NCBI GenBank assembly: GCA_033964015.1
Contig: CM066916.1
Coordinates: 28,971,404 to 29,035,403 of the forward strand
Reading direction: 5' to 3'
Length of the DNA stretch: 64,000 bases
From: Scolanthus callimorphus
Taxonomy: Eukaryota; Cnidaria; Anthozoa; Actiniaria; Edwardsiidae
Shown here piece after piece: positions 1 to 12,000 of this stretch. How positions within the stretch are numbered: the stretch's first letter is position 1; each line of letters begins with the position of its first letter. The notes below the pieces were generated by a model. The model ran no database searches and was not told the origin of the DNA. It saw only the letters and a list, made by a program, of their open reading frames with translations. The position numbers and the translations under genes are program-made.

Positions 1-80
1 TCAACGAATTGGAATGTAATCTCAGCTAATATTACTGACCTCAACAATTCAACTGGAAACTATTCTTCGAACTTTACAAG
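1..80 (+). CDS. Linker exon, N-glycosylation-rich (5' end cut by window edge)
   Basis: Open in frame 1, ending at donor AG|gtaaag in phase 2. It carries about 26 residues dominated by Asn, Ser and Thr with four N-glycosylation sequons (NIT, NST, NYS, NFT). It is a near copy of the exon at 9977-10063 (both read S-T-N-W-N and end S/D-N/F-F-T-R), so the two arose by duplication. Comparison with that copy places the true exon start only about 10 bases before the window. It is probably an extended glycosylated spacer outside the cell. Confidence 0.65.
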
Positions 81-3000
81 GTAAAGAAAGAACGCTTTAG
101 CCATTGCTAAATTACTGGAAATCACAAATTAAAAATAAATCACCCTTTCAAGCCTAAACAACTTATTGAGTGTTGTCGCTGAATTTCTAGGTCAACTTTG
201 GCGTTAGACCCCCAATCAATCAATCAATCAATAATAGTTTATTTGAACGCAATTGCAGCGAAGGCTGAATACTAGCGTGGGTCAGTAACAATAATACAAT
301 ATAAATTAATAATTCAGAATCTATTTGTGACAAAGTCAGCGAGGCGCTTCGTTTTAGCTGCTTGATAGGGATAGTCTTGGAACTTCCCGTTCGGAGGCCA
401 TAGCCATGTTTAACAGTGGTAGTTTTTTTCAGGTTACTTATTGGGGGAATTAATCTGGTTTTATGTATGAACTGTGAGCAAGCCTCAGCTCTACGATGGG
501 CTAGGCTCGTTAGGCCCGTACGAGTAAGGGCATTTTGATAACACTCGTAGGTGTTACCGAGCATAATTCGCAGCGCCCTTTTCTGGATTATCTCGAGATT
601 GTGAGCGAGGTAATCAGGAAGGGCGGCCCATGCTGGTGAGGCGTATTCAACGACCGACCTAATGAGGGCGCAGTAAATACGTACTAAATCCTCCGTAGGA
701 AGCCCTGCCTTTTTTAGGGGCCTGAGGGCATGCAAGCGCTTGTTGGCCTTGCCATACACATATTCAATATGTGTACTCCAAGTGAGGTCGTGGCTAATAT
801 GCACTCCCAACATTTTGTAGCTAGAGACACGTTTAATGACACTTCCCATCAACTGAAGGTGGTTAGTGGGAGATGGCTGGTACTGAAGGAAGTTAACGAT
901 CATCTCCCGACACTTACTCGGATTAAGACGCATGCCGCGCTCCGCCGCAAAGTTACTGATTTCATTAGCAATGCAGGGCAAGTAGCTGGGCGAGCACCTA
1001 GGAACAACTTCATAGATAGTAGTGTCATCCACGTATTTAATTCTATTAGGCCAATTAGCAACTAGCCTATTCACTAAAATAGCGAAAAGGAGAGGCGCGG
1101 TTTTAGTCCCCTGGGGGATGCCACCGTTGGGGCGTACAGCTGTGGAGAGAGTACCGCCAATTGAAACCCTTTGAGGTCTGTTGGTGAGGAACACTCCCAC
1201 CCAGCGCGAGAGATACTTATTAACTCCTAACAGGTCAAGCTCGCGCATGAGGACATTATGGTCAACCAAATCAAAGCCTTTAGAAAAATCAGCGAAGAAA
1301 ATTCTAGCATAATTTTCACCTCTGTCTAACTCTGATAGGATCGTATGTAAAAAGTACACTAGTGCCTGGGTTGTTGACTTCCCATTCATTGAAACTGCTT
1401 CAAGTCCAACTGACTAGCTACCTGTCTGAACAAAGGTTCTAGGGAAAACCCCTCAAAGACTTTAGATAACTGAGATGTTAAAGTCAGTGGCCGAAGGTCA
1501 TTGGAGATGATCTTGGGTGGAGAGACTTTGGGAATCGGATATACCACAGACTCCTTCACGAGATCAGGTAGGTAGCCCTCCTTCAGAGATGCATTGTATA
1601 GGTCACTGACGACCGGCGACAGTTCGAAGGCAAATTCTTTCCATAGTACACTTGGCACCGGATCTGGGCCAGATGACTTCTTGGTCTTGATGTTGCGCAA
1701 CGCTTTGTAGGCACACCAAGGAGAGACAAGCAGCTCTTCAGGAAGAGGTTCCGACAACTCCGTAACTGGTTGAAGGGGCACGAAGTTAGATGTCAACAAA
1801 AGGAGAAACTGGTTGAATTTCTCACAGAGGACCTCGATGGATGGTGTGCTGCTGTCAATCATCTGGTGCCACCACTCACAGGAGTCCACCATCCCGCCGA
1901 GACCTTTCACATTCTTCCACCATGTTGATATGTTGGAGTCCTTCAGATCAGCAACTTTATTCTTGTAAAACTTTGTTTTACAGGTTCTACATTGACGCTG
2001 CACGCGATTCCTTATTTCCTTGTACTCACGAGCGTCCTTACCCAAGCGAGAAAGCAGCCTCTGTCTTCTAGAAATGAGGGTCAAAAGTTTAGGTGTGATC
2101 CATGGTTTACTTGTCGAGCATAGTCTGACTCTTCGCAGAGGCAGGTAGGTGTCAATAGCAGATGTTAGGATGTCATAGAAGGTCTTAAATTTCTCCACAA
2201 CAATATTGATGCTCGTAACACTGCCCCAATCGAACCCAGTCGCCCATCTGCCAAATGCACATAAGGCACTTTCGCGCAGGTCTCTCTTCCAGATAGTTTT
2301 CTTGACAGCTTTAGGGCGCATGGTTTCAGCACAAGGTTTAATCAGGACAGCGTGATGATCACTGCGGCCAATCTTAGATAGTTGGTCAGGGGGCTTGAAA
2401 AAGTTTGGTTTGTTAGTCAGACACCAGTCTAGGGTACCTGTATCTCTCGTTGGCACCTTAACTATTTGTGTAAGACCGGTCTTGTATTTGACAAAGGATT
2501 CCTTAAGGCCATTACTAACAGGATTGAAGTCGCCAGTAATTGAGACAAGGCCATAGGGATGACTTCTAAGGAAGGATGACGCGTTCCTTTCAATCTGTCT
2601 CACAAGACGTTGGTTCATCTCGGCGTCAGAGGAAGGGGGGTGGTAAATAACTCCGACCAGTATATTGGATACCGATCTAGGAAGGCGATGGGGCCTGACT
2701 GAGATCCATAATGACTCAATGTCCGGCTCACCGTAGTCCATAAGTCGAGTGCACGGAAAACCAGAATCAATATAAGCGCACACCCCGCCATAACGCTCAT
2801 TCCTATCGTTCCGGAAGCAAATGTACTCAGGTAGTTGTATGATGGAATCTTGAATTGTGTAATTAAGCCAAGTTTCAGTTAAACAAACTATCCCCGCTTG
2901 GAAAACGTTTGCCATGGCGTAGAGCTCATCCAGTTTCGGGACTAACGACCTAACGTTCGCCATAATAGTGCAAGGAAAACCAGGACACACCTGATCGGCA

Positions 3001-6000
3001 GGCGGGGGTCCTGTGGTATTAGACACAGGTAGACCATGATCTTTCAATGACCGGCGTCTTGGTGAACGAAATGGCTTTCTTATTCCAAGATCATGTAAAT
3101 GGGACCATAATTCCTCAGGAAGGCGCTGCTTGGGTTGAGTTTTCCTGATGGATTTGAGCGTGGAGCTGTCGTAGACGTATGGTGACGAACTTTGAACTCT
3201 AATAGAAGAGTCAGTCGATCCAAGATGGCGGCTCGTCGACTCCGTTCGAAACCAACATCGAGGGCTAGAAATACCCCAGAGTGGAGCAAACCGAGGCCAA
3301 AAGTAGACCAGCAGCAACGTTGGCCAGCTAACGATGACTTCAGACCACATATTGGTCAAGATATGACTTTAGACGGGAACAATAATACGAAATACAACGG
3401 ACTACGATAAAGTACGTGTGGCAGCCATTACTGACGCCGCTGACCCCTCAGGGATAGCAGGTTATATGGACACCCCTAAGAGATAGCAGTTGGGTGAATT
3501 TTATACCCTAAGGGATAGGACGAGCACCCCCGTCTACGTTTATGGGCAGTCCCTCCCCGGGCACCCTCTTTGCCTAAAACTAACGAAATGGAATAATATT
3601 TATTGAGTATACGGTATGACCCTTCCTCGTCATTATAGAAAGAATGGTATGTTTGCTGGTGGCAATGGACGCAATATATGTTTTACTCAAAGCTTCTGTG
3701 AAAGAGAAAATGGTGAAAGCAAGTTGCCAGGAGATCAAAGCATCATCATTTTGCTGCATAAAAAAGCGCTCATAGTTGATATGTATATGGTCCCATAGTT
3801 TCCAAAGGGTCAAGAATGTATTGGAAACGTCTTATAATGTATTAAAGCCTGGGTCAGTCGAGAAATGGAGTAAATTACAAAATTTTCAATATCTCTGCTA
3901 ACCATGAATGATGGAGCTATAACTGCTAGCTGTTAAGAGGACTTGTCAATTTTGTAAACAAGCGGTCAAAAATGAGGTTACAGAAAAGTATAAGATCTAT
4001 TGACTAGATTTTAGTATCCCTTGAAAGGGAGAATATAGGAAATGACTTGGCATTAGGCCGTGAAGAAATGTTAAAGAAAACTCTAAAAAAAAGCAATTAA
4101 AAAATTTTCCGACCTGAGTAAAAATTCAAGTCCCTATTATAGGTTCTGAATAATCGTTGGAGATTGTTTTCTCAGGTTTCCATCAAAATTTATTTGCTGC
4201 CTAAACACAAGTCAGTCACTACCTGCATGGAAGCCTTTCAAAGAAAGTAAAATCTTGTCAATAGATACTTTTCTGTAACCTGATTTTTGGCCGCTCGTTA
4301 CTCGACGTTTTAAAATAACGTTTCTTAATATCATTCCTAATTGCAGCGATCTTTCACCAACAAATGCTAGCATAGACGTCATTAATGGTACTACGCCTAA
4401 TGTAACTACTAATTTAACAACTGAAAATAATACAACGTTATTAAATGGCACCGACATCTCTAATGGAACAGCAAACATTACTGCTAATTCTACCAGGTAC
4501 TGCCTTACTCTTTTAACTTACTGTAAGCGAGTGGTCAGTATTTAACGGAGGCAGGCAAGGGCTACTACCTTAGAAAAACGATTCTGATCAAAGTGTGACC
4601 GTCCCCATAGTATAGGTTAAACAAATGTGATCCTGTCCCCAGCGTCGAATTGAATAAAAATGAGCCTCTCTCACTTTAAGACACAAGATATAGAAGGAAC
4701 GGTATGTTTGTTGGTGGCAATGGATATTTTTCTCAAGGCTTCTGTGATAGAGAAAAATGATGAAAGCAAACAAAATGCAAAAAAAAGAAAAAAACAAAAC
4801 GTTGCCAGAGAGAGCTGATCCCTGTCCATTTGTTTAGTCCCGTGCAATCAATCAAAAATCAAAACTTTACTTAGACAGATTCTTCTCATTACAATGTAAA
4901 AATATGCTCTTCCAATGAGCGTATTATTGAAAAACTATCTATCTATTTATAGCGGAGCTCCTTAGCGGCCGAAGGCCGCAGAGCGGAGCACCATACCTAA
5001 GAAAAGAGCGTCCCAACGATGGCAAATGTAGCGCATGTATGATATCCACAGGGTACCCAAAGTATCACAGGCGGGAATGGGCGCAAAGGGATACGACTGA
5101 ATTTTGAACGTCGAGCGCGCGTGTGTGCTTCCTGAAGCCTGACGTCACAGGCCTGATATCCACAGGGTACCCAAAGTATCACAGGCGGGAACGGGCGCAA
5201 AGGGATACGACTGAATTTTGAACGTCGAGCGCGCGTGTGTGCTTCCTGAAGCCTGACGTCACAGGCGTGATATCCACAGGGTACCCAAAGTATCACAGGC
5301 GGGAACGGGCGCAAAGGGATACGACTAAATTTTGAACGTCGAGCGAGCGTGTGTGCTTCCTGAAGCCTGACGTCACAGGCGTGACGTCACAACATGCGCC
5401 GCCGGTCGAGTGACGTTTTTTTTTTAGACGGGGGGAGGGGTGATGTGTCGGGGTGGCGCCGCCGGTCGAGTGACGGGGGGAGGGAGGGGTGAGTTGTCGT
5501 GGCCGGGGGGGATAGGAGGTTGCTCAATATTGGTGAATTATTCTCGAGCAATCTGCTTGAAAATATATCAAAAGTCTTTTGATCGAAACCATTCTTCCAA
5601 GCGACTGCAGAACTGTTCTACTGAAAAGTATGTTTACAAAAAGCCAGGGACTACGAGTGTCTGAAGGAATTTCCTCTTATCTGACAAGAAGGCTTAAACT
5701 TTTCAGCGCAAATCCTGCTATGGGCCAGGGACTACGAGTGTCTGAAGAAATTTCCTGTTCTGACAAGAAGGCTTAAACTTTTTACCGCAAATTCTGCTAT
5801 TGCGGCAGAGATTGTTTATTCGCCCTTTCTTTCACAAAACAGTGGAATTTATAATGGTACAGAATTTTGTCGAAAGTTAAAAGTAACTGCGAGACGCTAC
5901 ATTTGTACGTTACGGCAGTAGCGTGAGTCAAGAAGGTCATACTTTGAGAATTAATTTGTTTGGAGAGTCAATGGCGGCAAGTCGTTAAAACAATTCGATT

Positions 6001-9000
6001 CGTGGATCAAAGTCACTGCTGGATAAGAGCACTGTTTATAGGGAGATGGCAGGACATTCACAAGTTCCGAACAGATTTACATTCAGGTTATTCCTACATG
6101 GGGGAAAAGCTACTCAGGATGAAGGTAAAATTCCTAAAATTCGCTGTTTCTTTTTTCGAGCATGTCGACTTTTCTTGAATCTGAGTGATAGGTCGCGAGC
6201 CTAGTAACAACTCAACGTGTTTAGCTTATATGCGACCCTAACTAAAGATCTCTAGAATTCTATTATTAGTCCTTAAGAACGACTTAGTCGTGTTTTCTAA
6301 CAACGAAGGCTAATTAAGCCTTCTCAGCTTTTTGCAAACGAGATATAAAAACACTTCCAAAATCGACACAAGGAAAATCTAAGGCAAAAGTGCTGCAACC
6401 GGAAACTGGTTAATGGTATTGGAGTCTTGGTGATCACCTTAGTACCTTGGACTTCCAAGCGGCAAGATATTGACTTATGGTACTGAAAAATTATTTTCTA
6501 GCAAAAAAATATGGTATTACAGTAAATTTAATTCTGTTGAATTGGCTCTAAACACTTGACTTTCAACATGCGTGGACTGTGTAATTTACTACCAAATGGC
6601 AGTGCCAGTAGTAACAATAGGAAAACAAATGAATTAATGTATTTAGTATAGTACATGTTGTTTGCTAGAATTTCATTCACTATTTACAAAGTCATTGTGA
6701 TTAGTAGAAGTATGCCCATTCCCTGTGGAAAACAAAATTATGTTATACACTGTACAAACAGGGTTTTATTTAGATTAAAAATACCAATTGGTCATTGAGA
6801 CAGTAAATTTAACACCGAATTTTTCCATATGACATACTTTGTGTCTAAAATTTTTTGTACCTTTGGACAATTCCAGAAAATATATGTACCCCGGGGATGG
6901 CCAGCATTTGGAAATTCTGAATGGGAGGGGGGTTTTCAAGCTCAGAAATTCTGGATGCATGGGGAGGGAGGGGGGGGGGGGGGGGGGGGGGGATGGTCAA
7001 AACCTAGTGCCGCCTGTGGTGGGGGTACATATATTTTCTGGAATTGCCCATGATGGGTTATCAGGCAGTGTATCCATGGGGATTGAAAATTTTGTATTTT
7101 TCCCTCTTGGTCCATATGGCATACTTTGTGTCTAAAAATTTTTGTGCCTTTGGACAATTCCAGAAAATATATGTACCCGGGGATGGCCAGCAATTGGAAA
7201 TTCTGAATGAGAGGGGGGTTTTCAAGCTCGGAATTCTGCCTGCATGGTTTTTTTTTTAAGCTGGAGCTATTGTAGGTTAACCTCTCAGGAATTCTATGGT
7301 ATGCATGGAGGTGGGGGTAAGCCATTTTGGAAATTCTGGATGCATGGGGAGGAGGGTGGGGGGGGGGGGATGGTCAAAACTTAGTGCCGCCTGTGGTGGG
7401 GGTACATATATTTTCTGGAATTGCCCATGATGGGTTATCAGGCAGTGTATCCATGGGGATTGAAAATTTTGTATTTTCCCCTCTTGGTCCATATGGCATA
7501 CTTTGTGTCTAAAAATTTTATGCCTTTGGACAATTCCAGAAAATATATGTACCCCGGGGATGGCCAGCATTTGGAAATTCTGAATGAGAGGGGGGTTTTC
7601 AAGCTCGGAATTCTGCCTGCATGTTTTTTTTTTAAGCTGGAAGCTATTGTAGGTTAACCTTTAGGAATTCTATATGCATGGGGGTGGGGGTAAGGCATTT
7701 GGAAATTCTGGATGCATGGGGGGAGGAGGGCGGGGGGGGGATGGTCAAAACCTAGTGCCGCCTGTGGTGGGGGTACATATATTTTCTGGAATTGCCCATG
7801 ATGGGTTATCAGGCAGTGTATCCATGGGGACTGAAAATTTTGTATTTTTCCCTCTTGGTCCATATGGCATACTTTGTGTCTAAAAATTTTTGTGCCTTTG
7901 GACAATTCCAGAAAATAAATGTACCCCGGGGATGGCCAGCATTTGGAAATTCTGAATGGGAGGGGGTTTTCAAGCTCGGAATTCTGCCTGCATGGGTTTT
8001 TTTGAAGCTGGAAGCTATTGTAGGTTAACCTCTCAGGAATTCTATATGCATGGAGGTGGGGGTAAGCCATTTTGGAAATTGTGGATGCATGGGGAGGGGG
8101 GGGGGGGATGGTCAAAACCTAGTGCCGCCCGTGGTGGGGGTACATATATTTTCTGGAATTGCCCATGATGGGTTATCAGGCAGTGTATAATCCATGGGGA
8201 TTGAAAATTTTGTATTTTCCCTCTTGGTCGTATAATGGTTTCCATTGTGCTTTTGATAAAGAATTATCCAACTTCACTATTGCTTGGCTTGGATCTATTG
8301 TTCAAACTAGCATCTAAATAACACAGTATAGAGCCCCTTGATGGAAATCCGCTGACTCAATATGGTGTAGCCGGCCCATAGTGCAGTGACTACCCATGGA
8401 GGGGACCCAGAGCGATGGTCACAGAAAGAAGTACGTTAGAGAATGTTGGAAAGGTTTCCATTTCTCTTTGATAATTTTTAACTTAAGAACACACATTGAG
8501 AATTACAAAGTTACTCAAAGTAGTAAAATCTTACATATTCCATGCTTTGCCAAATGGTATACTTCAGTCTAAAATTTACCCCTATGTGTTTATCAGGCAA
8601 ACCCTAGACTTGCTCAAAGTCAACCTCTCATAGGATACAAGCAAGCAAAAATTTGAAGGACTTTGAGGAAGTCTAGGCATAACCCATGGGGATTGAAAAA
8701 TGTGTCTTTTCATTGTCAGTGGTATATTGGTTTCCATTTGTGTTTGACATAATTTTCAATGCTTTAGATAACAATTTTACCGTCTTGACTATTGCTTGAC
8801 TTGTATCTGTAGTACAAACTAGCATCTAAGGCTACATTCCATTTATATGGGGGGGGGGGGGGGGGGGAGGGGGGGGGTGGGCAGGTGAAATTCTTAGGGG
8901 ATACACACATCTTTCCGACGAATGAGGAGGATGCAACTAACTTGTTCTAAGTTCTGTTACATTTCCAGTCATATTGTAAATTGAAATGTCAACAATTTTT

Positions 9001-12000
9001 CTTGGGAAGAATGCCCCCACAACCCCATTGAAGAATAATATAATTCCTACATGGTTAGAGCCTCCAATTGTAATCGGGTGACTCAAACAGGCCTGACAAC
9101 TTAGTACCAACTGGGGGGGGGGGGGGGGGGGGGTTCAAAGCTGTAAGCTAGTTTAACCTCTCAGGCATTCTATGCATTCTATATGCATGGGGGTAACACA
9201 TTCTGTATGCATGGGGGTAACACATTTTGGAAATACTGGATGCACGGGGGTCAACAACTAGTGTTGCCCATCCCCAGGGCACATATATTTTCTGGAAATA
9301 CCCATTATTAATATCAGTGGGATTGGTGATTGGGAGCTCCGCTTTTAGGCAGTGCCTAAATCTATATATTATTATCAATTACGGATTATTTAAAGGTCCA
9401 TCGCCAACCGAGAGCCTTTGCGGACTCTTACCCAAACAGAGCAGCCGAAAAACAATGGATCAAATTGAAAACAAAAGAAAACGGGGCGCAAAGGCTCTCG
9501 GTTGGTGATGCTCCTTTAATGCATTCCTTGTGACGTAACTCCGTACTAAAATGTAGCACTAAAATGTTAAGTTCGTCGAGAACTATCACTGTGCCAAAAT
9601 TTCGCCTGCCTTAAATTAAGTAAAGCAATTTAAGGCACTTTTTGCGTTTTTTGGGAAGCCCCAAGCCCATTTAGAATCCCAGACCATATCATGTGCCTGA
9701 GTTGATAGGGCAAGCGCGAAGAGCGAGCCTACAGCAGCAACTACGTCACATTTAAAGACCCCATGGTGAAAAAATTGTGACACTCCCAATAAGAAGTGTG
9801 TAGCCCTCACTTTGTTAAATAATGACCAATCCCTTTTAGAAATATCATTTCCATGCTGCATCTTTTATGCATGTTTTGTATTTATCAGTCTTTATTTACT
9901 AATCACTTTTCTGTTATCTAACCTTGGTTAAACTTCATGCGCATCACCCATCTTAACCACGCATACTCTTCTAAAGTGCTCTCAACTCAACGAATTGGAA
10001 TGCAACAGCTAATGTTACCAACCCCGGTAATTCAACTGGGAACTATACCTCAGACTTTACAAGGTAATTCTAAGAGTTGCAGAACTTCCTCTCAAACGTT
10101 TACCGCACTAATGCAAACGTTTACCGCACTAATGTGAATATAATATCCCTTCGTAGCTCGCTATCACGGAGTGAGGTAATTGAAGTCCGTCTTCACTGAA
10201 GTTTCAAATGCGATGCCGCGTTATTTGACAGCAGGGAGGGGGGCCGGACACCAAGATACTGTTAAGACCAATAGTACCCTTATTAAAGGGCCGTGTCACG
10301 ATTGTTTCAACAAAATTTTATAAAATAAGACCAGTCATTTACATAAACATCTCAGAATCCTACATTATACTATTATTTAGTGTTATAAAGAAAAAGGGAC
10401 TGAAACTGCATTATATAGGCACAGAAACATATAAGTGAGTTGAAACGTGTAACAAACATACATTACTTTAGTGCCAAGCTGCGGAATATTCGCAGAAAAA
10501 ACAATTGAACAGATTTTGAAAATAATGTTGTTGCAAGACTTCAAGATGTTAAATGTTAGTATATTATCACTTTCCACTGTTGCTCTACTTTATATGAGCG
10601 AAAAATGAAATAGTATGAAGAGAAAACCTACTTGGGTTAGCAGTCGAGAGTTCATTATTGACCAAATGTGGTCATAAATTCATCTCGAATAATCCACAGC
10701 TTGGTTCCCCGTTACATGTTTCAACTAAGTTATATGTTTCTGATAGGCATTCTAACATAAGATTTTATAGCTTTTGCTATCAAATTTTTGAAAACTGTTC
10801 AGCCTGAACAAAAATCAAAAATGTCATTCGTAATCCAATTTCATCCGCTCGATAACACACGAAAATCCTCCAAATTTGTGCTCATCTGGCAGTTGAAGGC
10901 TATTAACAAACATAGATGATAATTTTTGCTCATTTCGTTTGAATTTAAGTAAGAGTTAAGCAACCTAAATTTGCCTCAAAATCGTGACACTGCCCCTTTA
11001 ACATGTGTTGGATCACGGCAAAACTAGTCAGACTATACATTATACTGGGAATCTGATTAATTTTATACCTATTATACTAAAAGGAAGCAACCCAAAGTAT
11101 TCGGAAGTTCGAGCGCAACCCATTCAACCGTTCCATAAAACTACGTAATAATGACAAACAAAATGAACGCTCTGTAAATGACACCGGTAAAGAGCGTTCC
11201 GCTGTGAGTAGTATACGAGGGACCGTACTAGACCGATTGTTTGTGGTGGAATACCAATTTTGTGGCGGATATCTAGGAAAACAATCACAGACCGGAAGTT
11301 GGGCCGAACTCTATGCGCCCTTAAATGGGTACAACTTCATCAACATTCCAGCTATACATCAATTTGGTTACTGCTTGGAGCTCGCTCCACATACGCTTGG
11401 CCTCCCCTCAAAATTCCGCACGTGACTATGGTGCGTTCTTTGGCCTCCTCCGTGACATGACATTTAACCTCCCCCTGCAAACTCCCCACGTGTCTTTGTC
11501 GTGACGTTAGGCCTCCGAGACAAAATTAGTATTCCGCCACCAAAGGAACGCTTATTTGCTCCCTCCTATAGGCGATTATATTGTGACGTCAGTGTTTACG
11601 ATTTTTCTCATTTGCATAAGCATTAGTGAAAATCAGCAAGCGTAACGGAGGTACAAAAAGAAATGATCTGAATTTCAATAGCGTCTGGTGCAATGAGGCG
11701 TACTAAGAAAGTTTGACGTTCGTAACTCAAATTATGAGCGCATGGCGAGAAGCTCAATTTGCAAGAAACATGTGGGCTAATGAGCTTCCTGCCCCACAAG
11801 AAAATCAAGTATTGAAAAATGTAATAAAATTGCTCAAGATTAAATAATTACTATTCCGAACAACGCATTGACGATTTTCACTAAGTTTTGAATGATCCAC
11901 GCAGGGTTTTAAAATTCTGAAGCTAGACCCTGCTTATGCAAATGAGTAAACAAATAACCGACTATACTACTGATGTGCCCCGTGCCATTTATGCAGCACC

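Larger units (their letters stand above)
211..3410 (-). mobile_element. CR1/L2-like non-LTR retrotransposon (LINE), degenerate
   Basis: Minus-strand element with an endonuclease domain followed by reverse transcriptase. Its 3' end carries a short (TTGA)n-type tail, seen on the + strand as aatc repeats at 211-230, as is usual for CR1/L2 relatives. It lies in the intron between the first two linker exons, antisense to the host gene. The 5' limit near 3410 is a guess. A frameshift splits the reverse transcriptase. Confidence 0.85.
3636..4775 (+). repeat. Direct repeat pair flanking linker exon 2
   Basis: About 90 bases at 3636-3730 (gtatgtttgctggtggcaat...) recur at 4688-4775 with roughly 80 percent visible identity. 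The pair brackets the linker exon at 4347-4496, suggesting that the exon lies in a duplicated or transposed block. Confidence 0.6.

Noticed and set aside
730..1065. Plus-strand frame of 111 codons
   Set aside because: Antisense shadow of the LINE reverse transcriptase.
4997..5314. Minus-strand 105-codon frame with internal repeats
   Set aside because: The 114-bp DNA repeat is a multiple of three, so any open unit gives a repetitive frame; no similarity to a protein family.
6775..8245. Many overlapping frames with Gly-rich or Pro-rich runs
   Set aside because: Generated by the 370-bp tandem array and its poly-G tracts; frames on both strands are equally long.
9616..9861. Minus-strand 81-codon frame
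   Set aside because: No domain, no splice context; probably repeat-derived noncoding sequence.
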